Below, in pieces: positions 12,138 to 24,535 of a stretch of DNA of 64,000 bases (the stretch's first letter is position 1; each line of letters starts with the position of its first letter). The notes below the pieces were generated by a model that saw nothing but the letters and a program-made list of their open reading frames with translations, did no database searches and was not told the origin of the DNA. The stretch spans positions 2,860,001-2,924,000 of the forward strand of contig NC_049564.1 of NCBI RefSeq assembly GCF_013368755.1. The letters run 5' to 3'. This stretch comes from Talaromyces rugulosus (taxonomy: Eukaryota > Ascomycota > Eurotiomycetes > Eurotiales > Trichocomaceae). The position numbers were made by a program, and so were the translations under genes.

Positions 12138-12338
12138 GCTAAGCGTTTAAAAGACGAGTGTTGGTTGGTGTCGGTGTGGATGGTGAGGTTAAAGAGTGAA
12201 GACAAAGACGTATGTTGACCCCACTTTGTTTATTGGCCAATAAAGCTGTAGGCAGTACTACCGCTCCTGTCAGTGAAGAGAAACTGACAAAACGTCCACA
12301 AACAGTTTCCTTTTTAGAAAAGCAATAAATATTGGGAT

Positions 12339-12345
12339 ATAAAAT
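12339..12345 (+). promoter_or_regulatory. TATA box of F-box gene
   Basis: TATAAAA, 69 bp before ATG 12408. A CCAAT-type element (GGCCAATAAA) lies further upstream, near 12235. Confidence 0.35.
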
Positions 12346-12407
12346 GGCTCTTCCTGAGTATTTTCTCCGTTTCTTCTTTCTTCACTCACCATCAAACTCA
12401 CGGCAAA

Positions 12408-14050
12408 ATGGTTGATCTGCCTCTCGACGTGCTCCTCCTGATACTGGACAACATCACAGTCAGTGCTCTCATTACCGGCGACTATGAGGACCTCTTTCAA
12501 TGCGCATTGACCTGCAAATCGCTGACGAAACCAGCTCTGAGTTCTCTGTATCAGTTAGTAACTTGCGTTGTCAGATCTTTTTCGCCTTTCTAACATCTTA
12601 TAGAACACCCCCAAGAGATCTGGAAGAGCCGCGGCTCTCCATAAACGAAGAGAACAATGCACGCAAATGTGCAAACATGTGGCGATCCATTATCCTGTCT
12701 ATGTGCAAAGACAGGACATATCTACCTTACTACGAATACATTAAATCCTTTTATCTTGGCAGTCTGAGGGATATGCTTTCAAGATCAATAAACGAGTAAG
12801 TTTCGAAGCTCGGTCTACAGAAGCGCACTAATGAGACAGTGATTTTTTTATCAGGGATCTTGATGAACTCATGCACCGCGAAAACGAGGACGTTGGTGGC
12901 AAGAGATTAAAGCTTTCAAAGGGGGATCTAACTGCAACGACAGCGATGGATATTTTGTGCCCATGTGAGTGGATATACGAATACACATAACTCGTCGTTT
13001 TTATTCTAATGCGGAATAGTAATCTTTAAAAAGGCGTATAAGATCACAAAGCTCGTGGGGAACGTGGGGAAAGGTATGACTGCATGCACGCACTCTAAAT
13101 CATAAGATTACGTGCTAATACTCGTTTCTAGATGATTGTTTTCCACTCAGAGCCTGGGTTAGCCACTTGCCTAATCTACAGTCCCTCTCCCTTTCGCATA
13201 GTTATCTCTTGGGCGACAACGCTCAAGAAAGCATATGCGAGCATTGCCCGAGTTTCAAGGAGCTGAATGTGAACTATTGGTATGTCTCAGAAAATGATTT
13301 CAATGTATAAATCTTAAATTCGCAAGCTTGTAACATTATTACAGGGCCTGTGACTATCAAGCAGAATGCGTTCTCAAAGGCCTCCGTCCGAATTCGTTGA
13401 CTTCTTTCGGGGTTGCTTTTAGTTATGGACCGTGTGTTATCCGTGCAATTGGTTGCCACTCAAAATCACTTACCACATTAACCCTACCTAGTCTTCCTCG
13501 AGTGGCCTTCATCGAGCTGCCGACCATCGGGGCTTTCGAGGCCCTTGAAACTCTCCGCATTTTCCGTTTGTCACCAGAAACCTGCAGCGGTGAGATGATC
13601 CCGGCTGTCGCGAAATGGATCTACCATTGCAAGAATCTGCTGTACCTAGATCTCAGCTTTGCTTGGAGAACTTCATGCATCGAAACCCTAATGCTGGCCG
13701 TCGGGGAATTAAACCAGTTACGCAAGCTCCAGCTATGGGATCGTGGGTCACCAGCCCAACTCAGGGCTCTGCCGCGCTTACCCAACCTCGAGACGTTGAA
13801 TTTCCATGGGAAGGATATGGATGATGACATTTGGCCGTCGTTTTTCGGTTTGGAGAAGCTCACTACTCTCCGCTTATACGGGACCTCCAAGTTCACGGCC
13901 CGGGGTATTCTTGACTTTATCTCACAGCTAGGTCCGGGCAATAAGGGTATCTACATCACGGTCCGTATAAATGATAAGTTCTCAGAGGAAGAAGTCGCTG
14001 CTATCAAAGACACACTGGAACAAAAAGCCAGGGGGACCTTCGACTATTAG
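12408..14050 (+). CDS. F-box / leucine-rich-repeat-like protein
   Basis: Six exons (12408-12553, 12604-12795, 12855-12964, 13020-13073, 13132-13279, 13345-14050) give 451 residues. The N-terminus is F-box-like: LPLDVLLLILDNI followed by DLFQCALTCKSL. The middle and C-terminal parts carry leucine-rich segments with LRR spacing, for example LPNLQSLSLSHSYL, NLLYLDLSFAW and LPRLPNLETLNFHG. Such proteins usually serve as substrate adaptors for SCF ubiquitin ligases. No specific ortholog is recognised, and F-box/LRR families are large and fast-evolving in these fungi. All five introns (50-65 nt) have GT...AG ends, and frame continuity supports every junction. TATA and CCAAT elements lie upstream. 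Confidence 0.75.
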
Positions 14051-14428
14051 TTACGGAACATGTGAAATCAATAACGACTTCCCACAGAAAAACGTATTCC
14101 AAAGTAGCCTACTTAGTTTTGAACGAGTAGGCCGTCTATAGTATGTAATAATAGTCAAATACGTACCATCACTTGTAGCGGGGTTCAGCATTCCAAAAAG
14201 ATAGTAACAACTTTCTAACAAGACGTAAAGGCCACTTTACGCCTTTGGGGCTTAGCGTGTTGCGTCGCGTCTTCCGCGTCCCGTGTTTGGCGTGTACCCG
14301 CCGCCGCCCTTGCACGCAAGTCTCCAATAACACACACCACGTCCCACAACGGTGCCCTTTCTTGTTGTTGTCTATATGATTTGAACATAACATTCTGTTA
14401 TTTTGTCTTTGCTTGTCTTTTTCCTAAA
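14051..14428. other. Intergenic, pol1 promoter region
   Basis: Contains several CGCG cores (14260-14280) just before pol1 but no perfect ACGCGT. No gene seen. Confidence 0.5.
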
Positions 14429-17400
14429 ATGCCTGCCTCGCGAGGTGCAAAGCTCGCAGAGCTCAGGGCTCTGCGAGCCGCGGGCAAGAAACGCCTTTCC
14501 ACCTACGAAATCGAGGAGCAAGGGTCGCTATACGACGAGGTCGACGAAGAAGGTTATAAAAAGGTAGTCCGAGAGCGTCTCGACGAAGACGACTTTGTCG
14601 TCGACGACAATGGAGCAGGATACGCCGACGACGGCCGTGAAGTCTGGAATGACGAACGTATGCAGTATAGCGACAGCGACGACGAAGAACTTCCTGCCAG
14701 AGGCAAAGCCGCGAAGAGAAAACGCGAAGAGGAGAGCAAGCGAAAGGAGCAGATTAATAACGGCATCTCAAAGTATTTCAATGCCAGCACTGCCCCTGCT
14801 GCTCCAAAGTCGAGGGTACGTGGCCGTCTTCTCCTTGTGCACTGAGAAAATAAATTAACGTGTTGTAGCCCGTTGCAACTGCCGATGATGAGGCTTTCAT
14901 GGCGGATCTACTAGGAAATGTTGATACCAACGTCCTGCCATCTCGAGTTCCGACAAAAAACATCCTCAAGTCTGACACGCGTCGCAAAGTCCGCATTCTG
15001 TCCCCTCCGCTGTCCGAGAAATCCCAAACCCCTAAACCCCGCATGCGGAAAAAGGGCGACGATACCCCAATTCCAGTCAAAGAAGAGGAACCGGACCCTG
15101 ACTTTGACGACGATGGTCCCCTGCCGTCAATGGACGATGAAGAAAATGTTCCAATGAGTGACGCCCTGCCGTCGTCGCCCGTCTCCAAGGCCGTGGAAAG
15201 AAAGATCACCAAAATCGAGGAAGAGGATGAAGATGACATGGACGTTGCTCAAGCCACTGGCTACTCCGATGCTAAAATTTCTAGCGTCAATATGACTGGA
15301 AGCCGCCCTCCGCCGAAGATCAAGAAGGAGATCAAGAAGGAAACGTACCCGTCGCCATCGAGTTCATCTCCTCCACGAGCCCCCGCCGAAGTGGAGGCTT
15401 CATGGGACAATGTGACCAGCAAGCTTAACATCTTGAGTAGTCCGGCTACGGAAAGCCTTTCCTTTGGCAAAGTACGGGCTCAGGATGTTGTTGAAGATGA
15501 CGGCAGTGTGCAAATGTTTTGGCTCGACTATGCCGAAGTCAACGGAAGCCTGTGCTTGTTCGGCAAAGTGAAAAACAAGAAGACTGGCTCCTATGTCAGT
15601 TCATTTGTCAAGGTCGACAACATTCTACGCAAACTCTTCTTCCTGCCTCGTGACAACCGCGTTAAGAGTGGGCAAGTTACCGATGAAGAGGTTGATATGG
15701 AAGATGTGTATCAAGAGGTGGATGACATGATGACCAGACTCAAAGTGGGCATGCACAAGATCAAGCCGTGTACTCGCAAGTATGCCTTCGAGTTGAAAGG
15801 CGTTCCCAAAGAAGCCGATTATCTAAAGCTCCTCTATCCATACGACAAAGCCGCCTTGCCCATGGACACCAAGGGCGAGACTTTCTCCCACGTCTTTGGT
15901 ACAAACACAGCGCTTTTTGAACAGTTTGTTCTCTGGAAGCGTATCATGGGACCCTGCTGGTTGAAGATTGCCGAAGCTGATTACACGGCTGTTAACAACG
16001 CTTCCTGGTGCAAGTTCGAGTGCCAAGTTGCAAAGCCCGCCCTGATCACCACGCTTCCAGATTCGGAGCTTGAGACGCCTTCTCTAACTCTGATGAGTTT
16101 GTCGTTTAGAACTCAGCTCAATGTCAAGGAGAACAAACAGGAGATTTTGGTTGCGAGTGCTCGTATATATGAAAACGTTTCTCTTACTGAGACTACACCC
16201 CCAGAAAAGCTTCCCTGCAAGACATTCACAGTGATGCGCCCTTCTGGTGCTGCCTACCCTATTGGCATTGAGGCCGAGGTCAGAAAACAGCGTGGCACAT
16301 ATATGTTAGAGAAGACGGAGCAGATACTTCTCAGTAAATTCCTGGCTCTCTTTGAGAGAATGGACCCTGATATCCTCATGGGGCATCAGCTTCAGGAGGT
16401 GGAGCTGAGCGTGCTCCTAAACCGCATGAGGGAAAAGAAGACGCCTGGCTGGTCTCGAGTCGGTCGATTGAAGCGCACCGAATGGCCAAAGAACTTCAAC
16501 AAAGGGGGCGGATTCTTTGCCGAGAGGCATCTTATCTCCGGTCGGTTGATGTGTGACCTTGCTAATGATATGGGCAAGGTAAGTTATTCAATTTCATCTT
16601 GGCTAACTACTAAACTAACCTATTTTAGTCTCTTATGTTGAAATGTCAGTCGTGGACCTTGACAGAAATGTGCCAGCTCTATTTGGGTGAGGACAACATT
16701 CGTAGCGAAATCGATAATGAAGCCGCATTGAAAACCTGGGCTACTACGAAAGAAGGGTTGATGAAATACGTCACTCATTGTGAAGCTGATACTTATTTCA
16801 TCGCTGCATTGTCCTTGCGTCTTCAAATGCTGTCACTTACCAAAGTGCTCACCAACCTGGCTGGAAACTCATGGGCGAGAACGCTCAGCGGAACCCGAGC
16901 TGAGCGAAACGAGTACATTCTTCTGCATGAGTTCCACCGCAACAAATATATCTGTCCAGACAAGTACTCGATGAAACTACAAAAAGCCGAGGAAAGAATG
17001 GAAGATGAGGAAGAGTCTACCGATAAGAAGAAGAAGGAAAAATACAAGGGTGGTCTCGTCTTTGAGCCCGAAAAGGGACTCTATGATAGATTCGTTCTTG
17101 TGATGGACTTCAACAGTTTGTACCCTAGTATCATCCAAGAGTTCAACATCTGCTTCACGACTGTGGATCGGAATACGACGGTACGTACCGTATTTTTTTC
17201 TTTCTTTTTTTTTCCCCGTAAACATCATACTGACTAGAATAGGCTGAAAATGAAAATGAAGAAAAGGTGCCGGAAGTGCCTTCTTCAGAACAAGGCCAAG
17301 GCATTCTACCAAAACTGATTGCAACTCTCGTTGGTCGCCGGCGAGAGGTGAAGAAGCTCATGAAAGACAAGCGAGCAACACCCGAACAACTTGCCTTGTG

Positions 17401-19012
17401 GGATACCAAGCAGTTGGCCTTGAAGCTTACAGCCAACTCTATGTATGGTTGTTTAGGATACACCCAATCTCGCTTTTATGCACGACCTCTCGCTATGCTC
17501 ACCACATTCAAAGGTCGAGAAATTCTTCGTGACACCAAGGAATTGGCAGAATCCAAACAGCTGCGCGTCATATACGGTGACACCGATTCCGTTATGATCA
17601 ACACCAATATGGATACGATCAGCGATGCCTTGAAGGTTGGTGAAGAGTTCAAGGTGTCTGTCAATGAGCGCTATAAGCTCTTGGAGATTGACATTGATAA
17701 TGTCTTCCGCCGGCTGTTGCTCCATGCCAAAAAGAAATATGCTGCTATCAACATGACTGAAGTAGATGGCAAGTATATCGACAAACTCGAAGTCAAAGGT
17801 CTCGACATGAAGCGACGTGAATACTGTGCCTTGTCGAAAGAAGTTTCAAAGAGGCTACTTGACGAAATCCTTTCCGGCGAGGATTCGGAGGTTGTTCTCA
17901 ACAAGGTCCACGAGTATCTTCAGGATGTGAGGTCTCAGATGGAAGAGTACAAGGTCCCGGTACAAAAATACGTCATCTACACAGTAAGTTGCCCGTTTAA
18001 AGGCTAGCAAAGTATATACTGATGCAAGTAGAAACTTTCCAAACGGCCAGACGAGTACCCCAACAAGGAGACGATGCCTCCTGCTCAAGTTGCTCTCAGA
18101 GAGATTGCTCGAGGCAAGACAATTCGACCAAACGATGTCATCTCGTATGTCGTTACCAACGGTGACTCGGAAACTGGCAGTCTACCCCCGCCGAAGCGAT
18201 CTTACACCCTTCAAGATGTAATCAAGCCGGGGTCCGAGCTTAAGCCTGACGTTGAATATTATCTTCTCAAGCAAATATTCCCACCCATCGAGCGTCTTTG
18301 TGCTCCCATTCCCGGAACAGATGCTGTTCGTATTGCAGAATGTCTTGGTCTCGATGTTCGGAAATACCAGATCAACACGAGTCGTTCGAATAGTCAACAA
18401 AACGCCGAGATTTATCCACTAGAGTCGCAAATTCCCGATTCGGTACGTTTCCAGGATTCGGCTCGTCTGAACCTTCGGTGTCGGCACTGTGGCCAGTCTT
18501 CTACATTTGAGGGTCTGGCATCGTCCTCTAAAATGTGTACACCGCATGGCGTTATATGCTCGAACGAAGCATGCGGAAAGCCATTCTCAATTATCTCGAT
18601 TGTGGCACAGGTGGAAAGCCAAATCCGCGCTCAAACAGCCAAATACTACGAAGGCTGGCTTGTCTGCGACGACTCCTCCTGTGGCAACCGTACTAGACAA
18701 ATGAGTGTCTACGGTCATCGTTGTCTTGGCCCTCGTGGCCGCGCAGAGGGCTGTCTAGGCCGCATGTCTTACGAATACACTGAGAAGAAAATGTACAATC
18801 AATTGCTTTATTTTGCGGGACTGTGGGACGTGGATAAGGCCAAGTCTGCAGCCGATAAAGAACCTGCTACTGCCAAAGATGACATACGGACTCTTGCAGA
18901 GTATAACCGAATGAGGTTCGGCACGGTCAAGGGTATTGTGGATGGGTATCTGAAGAAGTGCGGTCGACAATGGGTTGGAATGGATTCTTTGTTTAAATTT
19001 ATGATAGCCTGA
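14429..19012 (+). CDS. pol1: DNA polymerase alpha catalytic subunit
   Basis: Catalytic subunit of DNA polymerase alpha-primase, which extends RNA primers at origins and Okazaki fragments. Exons 14429-14815, 14869-16578, 16629-17180, 17243-17983 and 18032-19012 give 1456 residues, normal for the family. An acidic, basic-patched N-terminal region precedes the exonuclease-like and polymerase domains. Polymerase motif A is DFNSLYPSI (about residue 859), motif [14 protein letters not shown] (about 944) and motif C YGDTDSVM (about 994). Two C-terminal cysteine modules follow: CRHC...C...C from about 1281, and CDDSSCGN...C. ATG 14429 is chosen because the start [16 protein letters not shown] resembles other ascomycete Pol1; the in-frame ATG at 14381 adds a hydrophobic stretch foreign to the family. 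Confidence 0.96.
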
Positions 19013-19368
19013 GCCTTTGTTTAGTGGATTATTATTATGATTGTTTTGTGTAATAATGAATTTATACTTGATGTTTGTATATCGCAGGGCTTCATTGCCA
19101 TAGTAAAAGTCCTTCAATATTGTCACGGGGCAATTCTTTCCAATACAGCTTAGATGAAGAAAGCCCTGGTTTGTATTCTCATGTGCTCAGACTTGCCAAA
19201 TCTGGATATGTCAGAGGTCAAGCGGGGCTGACCCGCAATTATTTTCTCTGCCGACACCGGATACTTTGACATCATACATACAATATCAATCAATTGCGAC
19301 GTTTTCGATTCTTTTGTTGCCAAACTGCGTCATCAAATTCATTTGATTGAAGACGGCTGGAGGAAATC
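19013..19368. other. Intergenic between pol1 and thi20
   Basis: pol1 3' UTR and thi20 leader. No thiamine-pyrophosphate riboswitch core was recognised here. No gene seen. Confidence 0.55.
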
Positions 19369-21371
19369 ATGCCCCCGAAAGTGCTCGTTATTGCGGGCTC
19401 TGACAGCTCGGGAGGAGCGTATGTTTACTTCCATCCATCCAGCTTTGATGTAGAAAACACTAAAAAAAACATCAAAACAGCGGCCTTGAAGCAGACCAGC
19501 GAGTCCTGACAGCCCACGGCGTGTACTCGCTTACAGCGACGACAGGCTTGACGGCGCAAAACACGCTGGGTGTGCAGGACATTCATATTGTTCCGTCGGG
19601 GTTTGTGAGGAAGCAGATTAATGCTGCGCTAGATGATGTTGGGGCAGATGTTGTCAAGCTTGGTAAGACATTGCTTTTTTAAGGCCTACCATGTTGGATG
19701 ATACAAAAGTCTAAGAATGGTAATGCAGGAATGCTTTCATCGGCGGAGACGGTGGATGTCATTGCAGAGGAGCTGACAAGGCATGCTGTCAAGACGATTG
19801 TGCTTGATCCAGTGCGGACCTCTCTTTTCTATTCTAAACCAGGGTGTCATTTCTTCTAACAAAAATAAAAGGTGATGGTGTCGACGTCTGGCTCTCGTCT
19901 TCTTCCATCGAATGCAATCGAGAATGTCCGCACAAAACTTCTCCCCCTCACCACTGTCCTCACGCCCAACATCCCGGAAGCCCAGCTACTACTTGAGAGC
20001 GCCGGTGTTTCATTTACCAAACCCGAGAATATAGACGACATGATCGCCCTCGCCAAGAAAGTGCAAGGGCTCGGATCAAAAGCCGTGTTGCTCAAGGGCG
20101 GCCATCTACCGCTGACATCTGACCGGAAAATAGCCAAATCGCCTGCAGATTCTAAGATTGTCGTTGACATTTTGTTTACTGCTGATAATGATGAGGAACA
20201 AGTTACCCTGACCGAAACCGAGTTTCTTGTCTCTAGAAACACTCACGGCACAGGCTGTTCTCTTGCTTCGGCCATCGCGGCTAATCTGGCCCTGGGCAAT
20301 AACTTGAAGAAATCAATCCGTGCCGCAGTGAAATACGTCGAGGCTGGCATCAAGACGAGTGTTGATATGGGTCAGGGAAGCGGTCCTATCAATCACTTTC
20401 ATTCGTTTTATATGCTTCCGTTTGCCCCGTATGTCTCTCTCTTTAACCGATTACATTTTAATTTGCTGACTATTCCTTGACAGTGGGCAATTCATAGACT
20501 ATGTCCTCAGCAGAGAGGATATCGAGCCTATATGGCATAGATTCACGCATCATGCGTTCGTAGAGGGGATGGGGCAAGCAGCGCTTCCCGTGGACAAATT
20601 CAGGGACTATCTTGTGCAGGATTATCTCTATCTTGTACATCGTCCCACCCTACTACGGAATATATGCTGACTTGAATAGGTCCATTTTGCCAGAAGCAAC
20701 GCCCTAGCATCCTACAAAGCTCGATCAATGGAATCCATTGCCGCGGTACATCTCTCGTTCTGTTGATCTTACGCGTGCATGCCTGGACTAACATGAACAG
20801 TCCGCAAAAATAGTCCTCCATATCAAAACCGAAATGGCCCTGCACATCGACTATTGCGCAACTTTCGGCCTGACTCGCGACGAAATGGAATCGACGCCGG
20901 AGAACCAAGGTTTGACCTTCCTTCTTTACCCCCAGAAATAAAATTTGAAATTAATTCTTTTCATAGCATGTGTAGCGTACAGCCGCTACATCCTCGACAT
21001 TGGCCAATCTGAAGACTGGTTCGCTCTACAAGTCGCGCTGGCGCCATGTCTAATCGGATACGGCGCCATTGCGCGGCGTCTATATGACGATACAACGAAC
21101 ACGGTGCGGGGAGAAAAGGATAATCGGTATTGGAAATGGATTGAGAACTATACGGCGGAGGACTATACCGATGCCGTCAAAACGGGATCTGGTGAGTTAT
21201 ATTACTAATGGTAGTACACAAAGGATGACGAGTTAACTGGTTTTTGTGATAGCATTGCTGGAGGATCATATGCAACAGGTCTCGCCGCACAGAATGGAGC
21301 AGCTGATTAAGATTTTCAAGAGAGCTACGGAATTGGAGATTGGGTTTTGGGATATGGGGATGGGTTTGTAG
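19369..21371 (+). CDS. thi20: Bifunctional HMP/HMP-P kinase and TENA/thiaminase II protein (Thi20)
   Basis: Thiamine pyrimidine salvage enzyme. The N-terminal ThiD-like ribokinase domain phosphorylates hydroxymethylpyrimidine and its monophosphate; the C-terminal TENA/Thi-4 domain hydrolyses degraded thiamine. Nine exons (19369-19418, 19481-19662, 19729-19811, 19872-20428, 20484-20634, 20680-20745, 20801-20909, 20967-21191, 21253-21371) give 513 residues. Visible: VLVIAGSDSSGGAG at the N-terminus, VLDPVMVSTSG, LTPNIPEA, LLKGGH and the kinase anion-hole motif NTHGTGCSLASAIAANLA. TENA residues start near the GQFIDYVLSREDIEP segment and end with ELEIGFWDMGMGL. The two-domain order matches yeast Thi20/21, but those carry the same fusion with few or no introns. 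All eight junctions keep frame. Confidence 0.93.
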
Positions 21372-21732
21372 AGTATACATGTATACATACATCAAACTTG
21401 ACTGTGCTCAACCTGACCTACTTCATCAAAAATCAAATTGACATGCAAATGAATATGTATTTTTAATTAGAAATCAAATGATAAGCTCCTGAAGACAAGA
21501 CCCAATGACGTCTAGGCTTAATTGGCTTTATCAAAAAGAACAAAAATCAAACACAGCGCCCTCCCCTAATACGAATTTTTCTCCTGTTCAGCCGTGATGC
21601 GTGACATTCCCGGAAGTCATTATTCAAAAAAAAAGACAAAAGGAAATAGAAAGAGACAAAAAACGGTAAAGGCAAGGCTAATGACAAGGCAGTACGATAA
21701 AAATCTCTCAACGGCCGTTTCCAATGCTATAA
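21372..21732. other. Convergent intergenic between thi20 and yrb2-like genes
   Basis: Shared 3' region, AT-rich. No gene seen. Confidence 0.6.
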
Positions 21733-23422
21733 TCATAATCGCTGCTGTAAATCACATATTATGTGATACAGCTCCTTAGCTGATTCTGGCCGTCCAAGCT
21801 AGAAAAAAAAAGTCAGCATTGACATCATGATAAGAGGTGATGGTGATCTAGCATACCCTAAGCAGTAGAGGCGTGGTTGTCCCATTTTCTATACTGGCCA
21901 AGTTTAACTGTTTAGTCTTGGGTTCTTCTCCAGTCACATCCCCCACGGGCATGCCCTTGAAGATGGGGGAGTTGAGCATCACACGCAAGACTCCATCAGC
22001 ACGCATGATCATTCGCGCAGATACTTTGTCGTTTTCGGCATCGCCTTCTTCTTTGACGTTGATTTTGAACGTGCCTACCCCGCGCTCTTTCCACTCCTTG
22101 TTTGTGAAATGAAAGAGTTTGGCCTTGCTGGAGAAATATGTCTTCTCCTCTTCCTCTCCAGTTTCGACTAATTGTCACATTAGTAGAGTTTCTTTTTCGT
22201 AAAATTGAATGAAAACACACTTTGCTGTTCGTAGAACCGCTCGTCTTCTTTCTCCTTCTCAAAACTGGCGACGGCGTTGCCTTCTTCCTCTTCGTCTTCT
22301 TCTCCATCTGAATCTGCTGCGGCTCCAAACGGTTTGCTAGGTTTGCTAGTCGTGGTGCCAAAGCCAGGTCCGCTAGCAGAGGCGAAACTACTCAGCTTGC
22401 CAGTGCTTCCACCACCGAAACCCCCGCCAAAACCGCTTCCAAGGCCGGAACCACCAAGACTTCCAAATCCAGATGTGGAAGTGCTAGCAAACGGCGATGC
22501 TCCTGCAGCTGCAGCAAACCCACTGGCAGCAGGTTTTTCCGATGACGCCGAGTCAGCAGCTTTGAATACTGAAGGGGTGCTTCCTGAGCCTCCTAACGTG
22601 CCAAATGGTGATTGTTCTGACTTTGCAAAGGATGCTAATCCTGACGCTGCAAACGAAGACGACGATGTGATTTTATTATTGGTTTCTTCGCCCTCAGTCG
22701 ACTGGGCACCTAGTGAAGCGAACGGCGAGACGGCAGATGTGTTCAGAAAAGACTTTGGTAGAGACGACTGTTCAACTACTGTTAATATAAAAACCGGCAA
22801 TACGGAGCCTGGCCTAACTCACCTTTGTCGACGCTGCTGCTGCATCCCGTCGTTCTTCAGAAGCATCCCGGTGCCTTTTCTTCTCGCGTTCGCCCTCTGC
22901 TTGAAACTTGTCGTTTTCTTTGGCATTCTCTTTATCCTCGTTGGGTGTGTTCTCGCTATCCTTCACCAGCTGGTCCAGACTCCTCTTCTTTTTCGGGCTC
23001 AATATGTGGCTCGATTCGTCGTTTTGTGTCCGGTCAGGCGTGCTCTTTCGGGCATCTTCTCCTTCTTTTCCTCCCGATATATCCTCGTCATCCTTTGAGT
23101 CTCGTGACCTCTTCCTGCGGTGACCATGCCCAGGATCCTGTTCTGCGACATCGTCTTCTTCATCAGCCTGCATATCATCGCGAGACCTCTTCTTCGTCAA
23201 ACGGCCCCTGTCAGCGGCGCTGCCATCGTCGGAGGAGTTCTCAGTGCCATCGGTGGCGGCGGCATGTGAATCAGACGTTATCCTCGTTGCCTTGAGCTTT
23301 CTGCGGACCGGTCGCTCGTTGGCGGTATCGTTATCGGAGGTTGTTGTTTTGGCGTCCTCTTCCTTGGCGATATCAACTTCTTCGCTGTGTGTGGAAATGT
23401 CTTTTTCAGCCTCGGCAGCCAT
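21733..23422 (-). CDS. yrb2: Ran-binding nuclear protein (Yrb2/RanBP3-like)
   Basis: Likely nuclear cofactor for Crm1-dependent export. Four exons, 23422-22823, 22767-22221, 22167-21857 and 21798-21733, give 507 residues. The first 200 residues are highly charged with basic nuclear-localisation-like clusters (RRKLKATR, KKRSRDD, HRRKRSRD, PKKKRS). The middle is rich in FG/GFG and Ser/Ala, nucleoporin-like (SGFGSLGGSGLGSGFGGGFG). The C-terminus is a Ran-binding domain starting GEEEEKTYFSSKAKLFHF and containing EWKERGVGTFKIN and ARMIMRADGVLRVMLN. This order (basic, FG, RanBD) is that of Yrb2/Hba1 rather than cytosolic Yrb1. Introns are 53-58 nt. Confidence 0.85.
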
Positions 23423-24535
23423 GGCGATGACAACAGCGATGAACGAATAAGCTGTTGACGTTGCAGGACAAAGTTAACAAGAGCTAAAAAAAAAAAAAAA
23501 TGCCGGTGATGTCCTTTTTGTCTTCAAAAATAGAGTTTGGCGGTCAGATAAAGGAGATGTCGAGTAATTGTGACCTCTCAGATGTTTCAAACACTCGTCG
23601 AGGGTGACGGCATGGACCAGAAAGAAACGATAAATTGACAAGACCAATCGCCGAATCCAAAAGATATCGATAGTCTATGGACAATAAAACCCGACAAACC
23701 GAAATAATAAAGATGCAAGGACAAAGTGTTGTTGTCACACAGGTAATAATAATAAATAATAACAGCAATAACAACAATGAGTGCTGTTTCTGTTGCCCCT
23801 CGGTCGCAGGGCCGACACCGGTTGGTCGGAAAGAAAGCCTTTGTGTGTGTGTTAAAAGAAATCCCGAACAGACAAAAAAAAGAAAAGTTTCCTCAGGCGG
23901 CAGATCTAAAGCGAATCGATCGAACGGCGTTTTGAATAATGATCGCAGGTGCGAGAGGGCTTTTTTGTTGGGAGATGCTTTCGTTAGCGGGAGCAGCAGC
24001 GAGAGAGAGAGAGAGAGAGAGCTGAAGCGCAACTAGTTAGTCGATGCTACTAATAATAATAAGCGTAACTGCGGGAACCAGCACGGTTTGGCCCGCAATG
24101 GGCATAGCTTGGCTATCGATCGATATAATTACAGATGAATGCTAAACAAAGGAGAGGGGGGGGGTTTTAATAAAACAGGTAATAAACAGATCTACCTGAC
24201 TAAAAGTAAAAGGGAGTGTGAGCTGGCAAGCATTGCTGTCTGGTGAACTATCTGTCGCCCCGCTTTGTCTATCTTCTTGCATACATCGATCAGTCTATGT
24301 TACGTAGTAGTAAACTGCTAATAGAAAAATTGCATCTTAATTATACACACAAAAGGTATATGAAAATAAAATAAAATAGAAAAGTAAAGTATCAGAAATA
24401 TCACTGTTCATCGCAGTCTCGTTCTTCCCCAAACTTTCAAATTTCAAAACATGCCCAAGCACACAAACATCATCGGAGCATGAATTTATACGTACAATGG
24501 CCGCGTCGCATTTCATCCTGGCTGGTCTCGCTGAT
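23423..24535. other. Intergenic, 1.1 kb
   Basis: Upstream region of the Ran-binding gene and 3' region of the Yip gene. A (GA)n tract occupies 24001-24021. No gene seen on either strand. Confidence 0.6.
24001..24021. repeat. (GA)n microsatellite
   Basis: Uninterrupted GA dinucleotide repeat, 21 nt. Confidence 0.9.

Noticed and set aside
19013..19480. TPP riboswitch controlling thi20
   Set aside because: No conserved CUGAGA and thi-box core elements recognised in the leader or first intron.
22277..23295. Long plus-strand ORFs opposite the Ran-binding gene
   Set aside because: Low-complexity mirror of the Ser/Gly-rich minus-strand coding exons.
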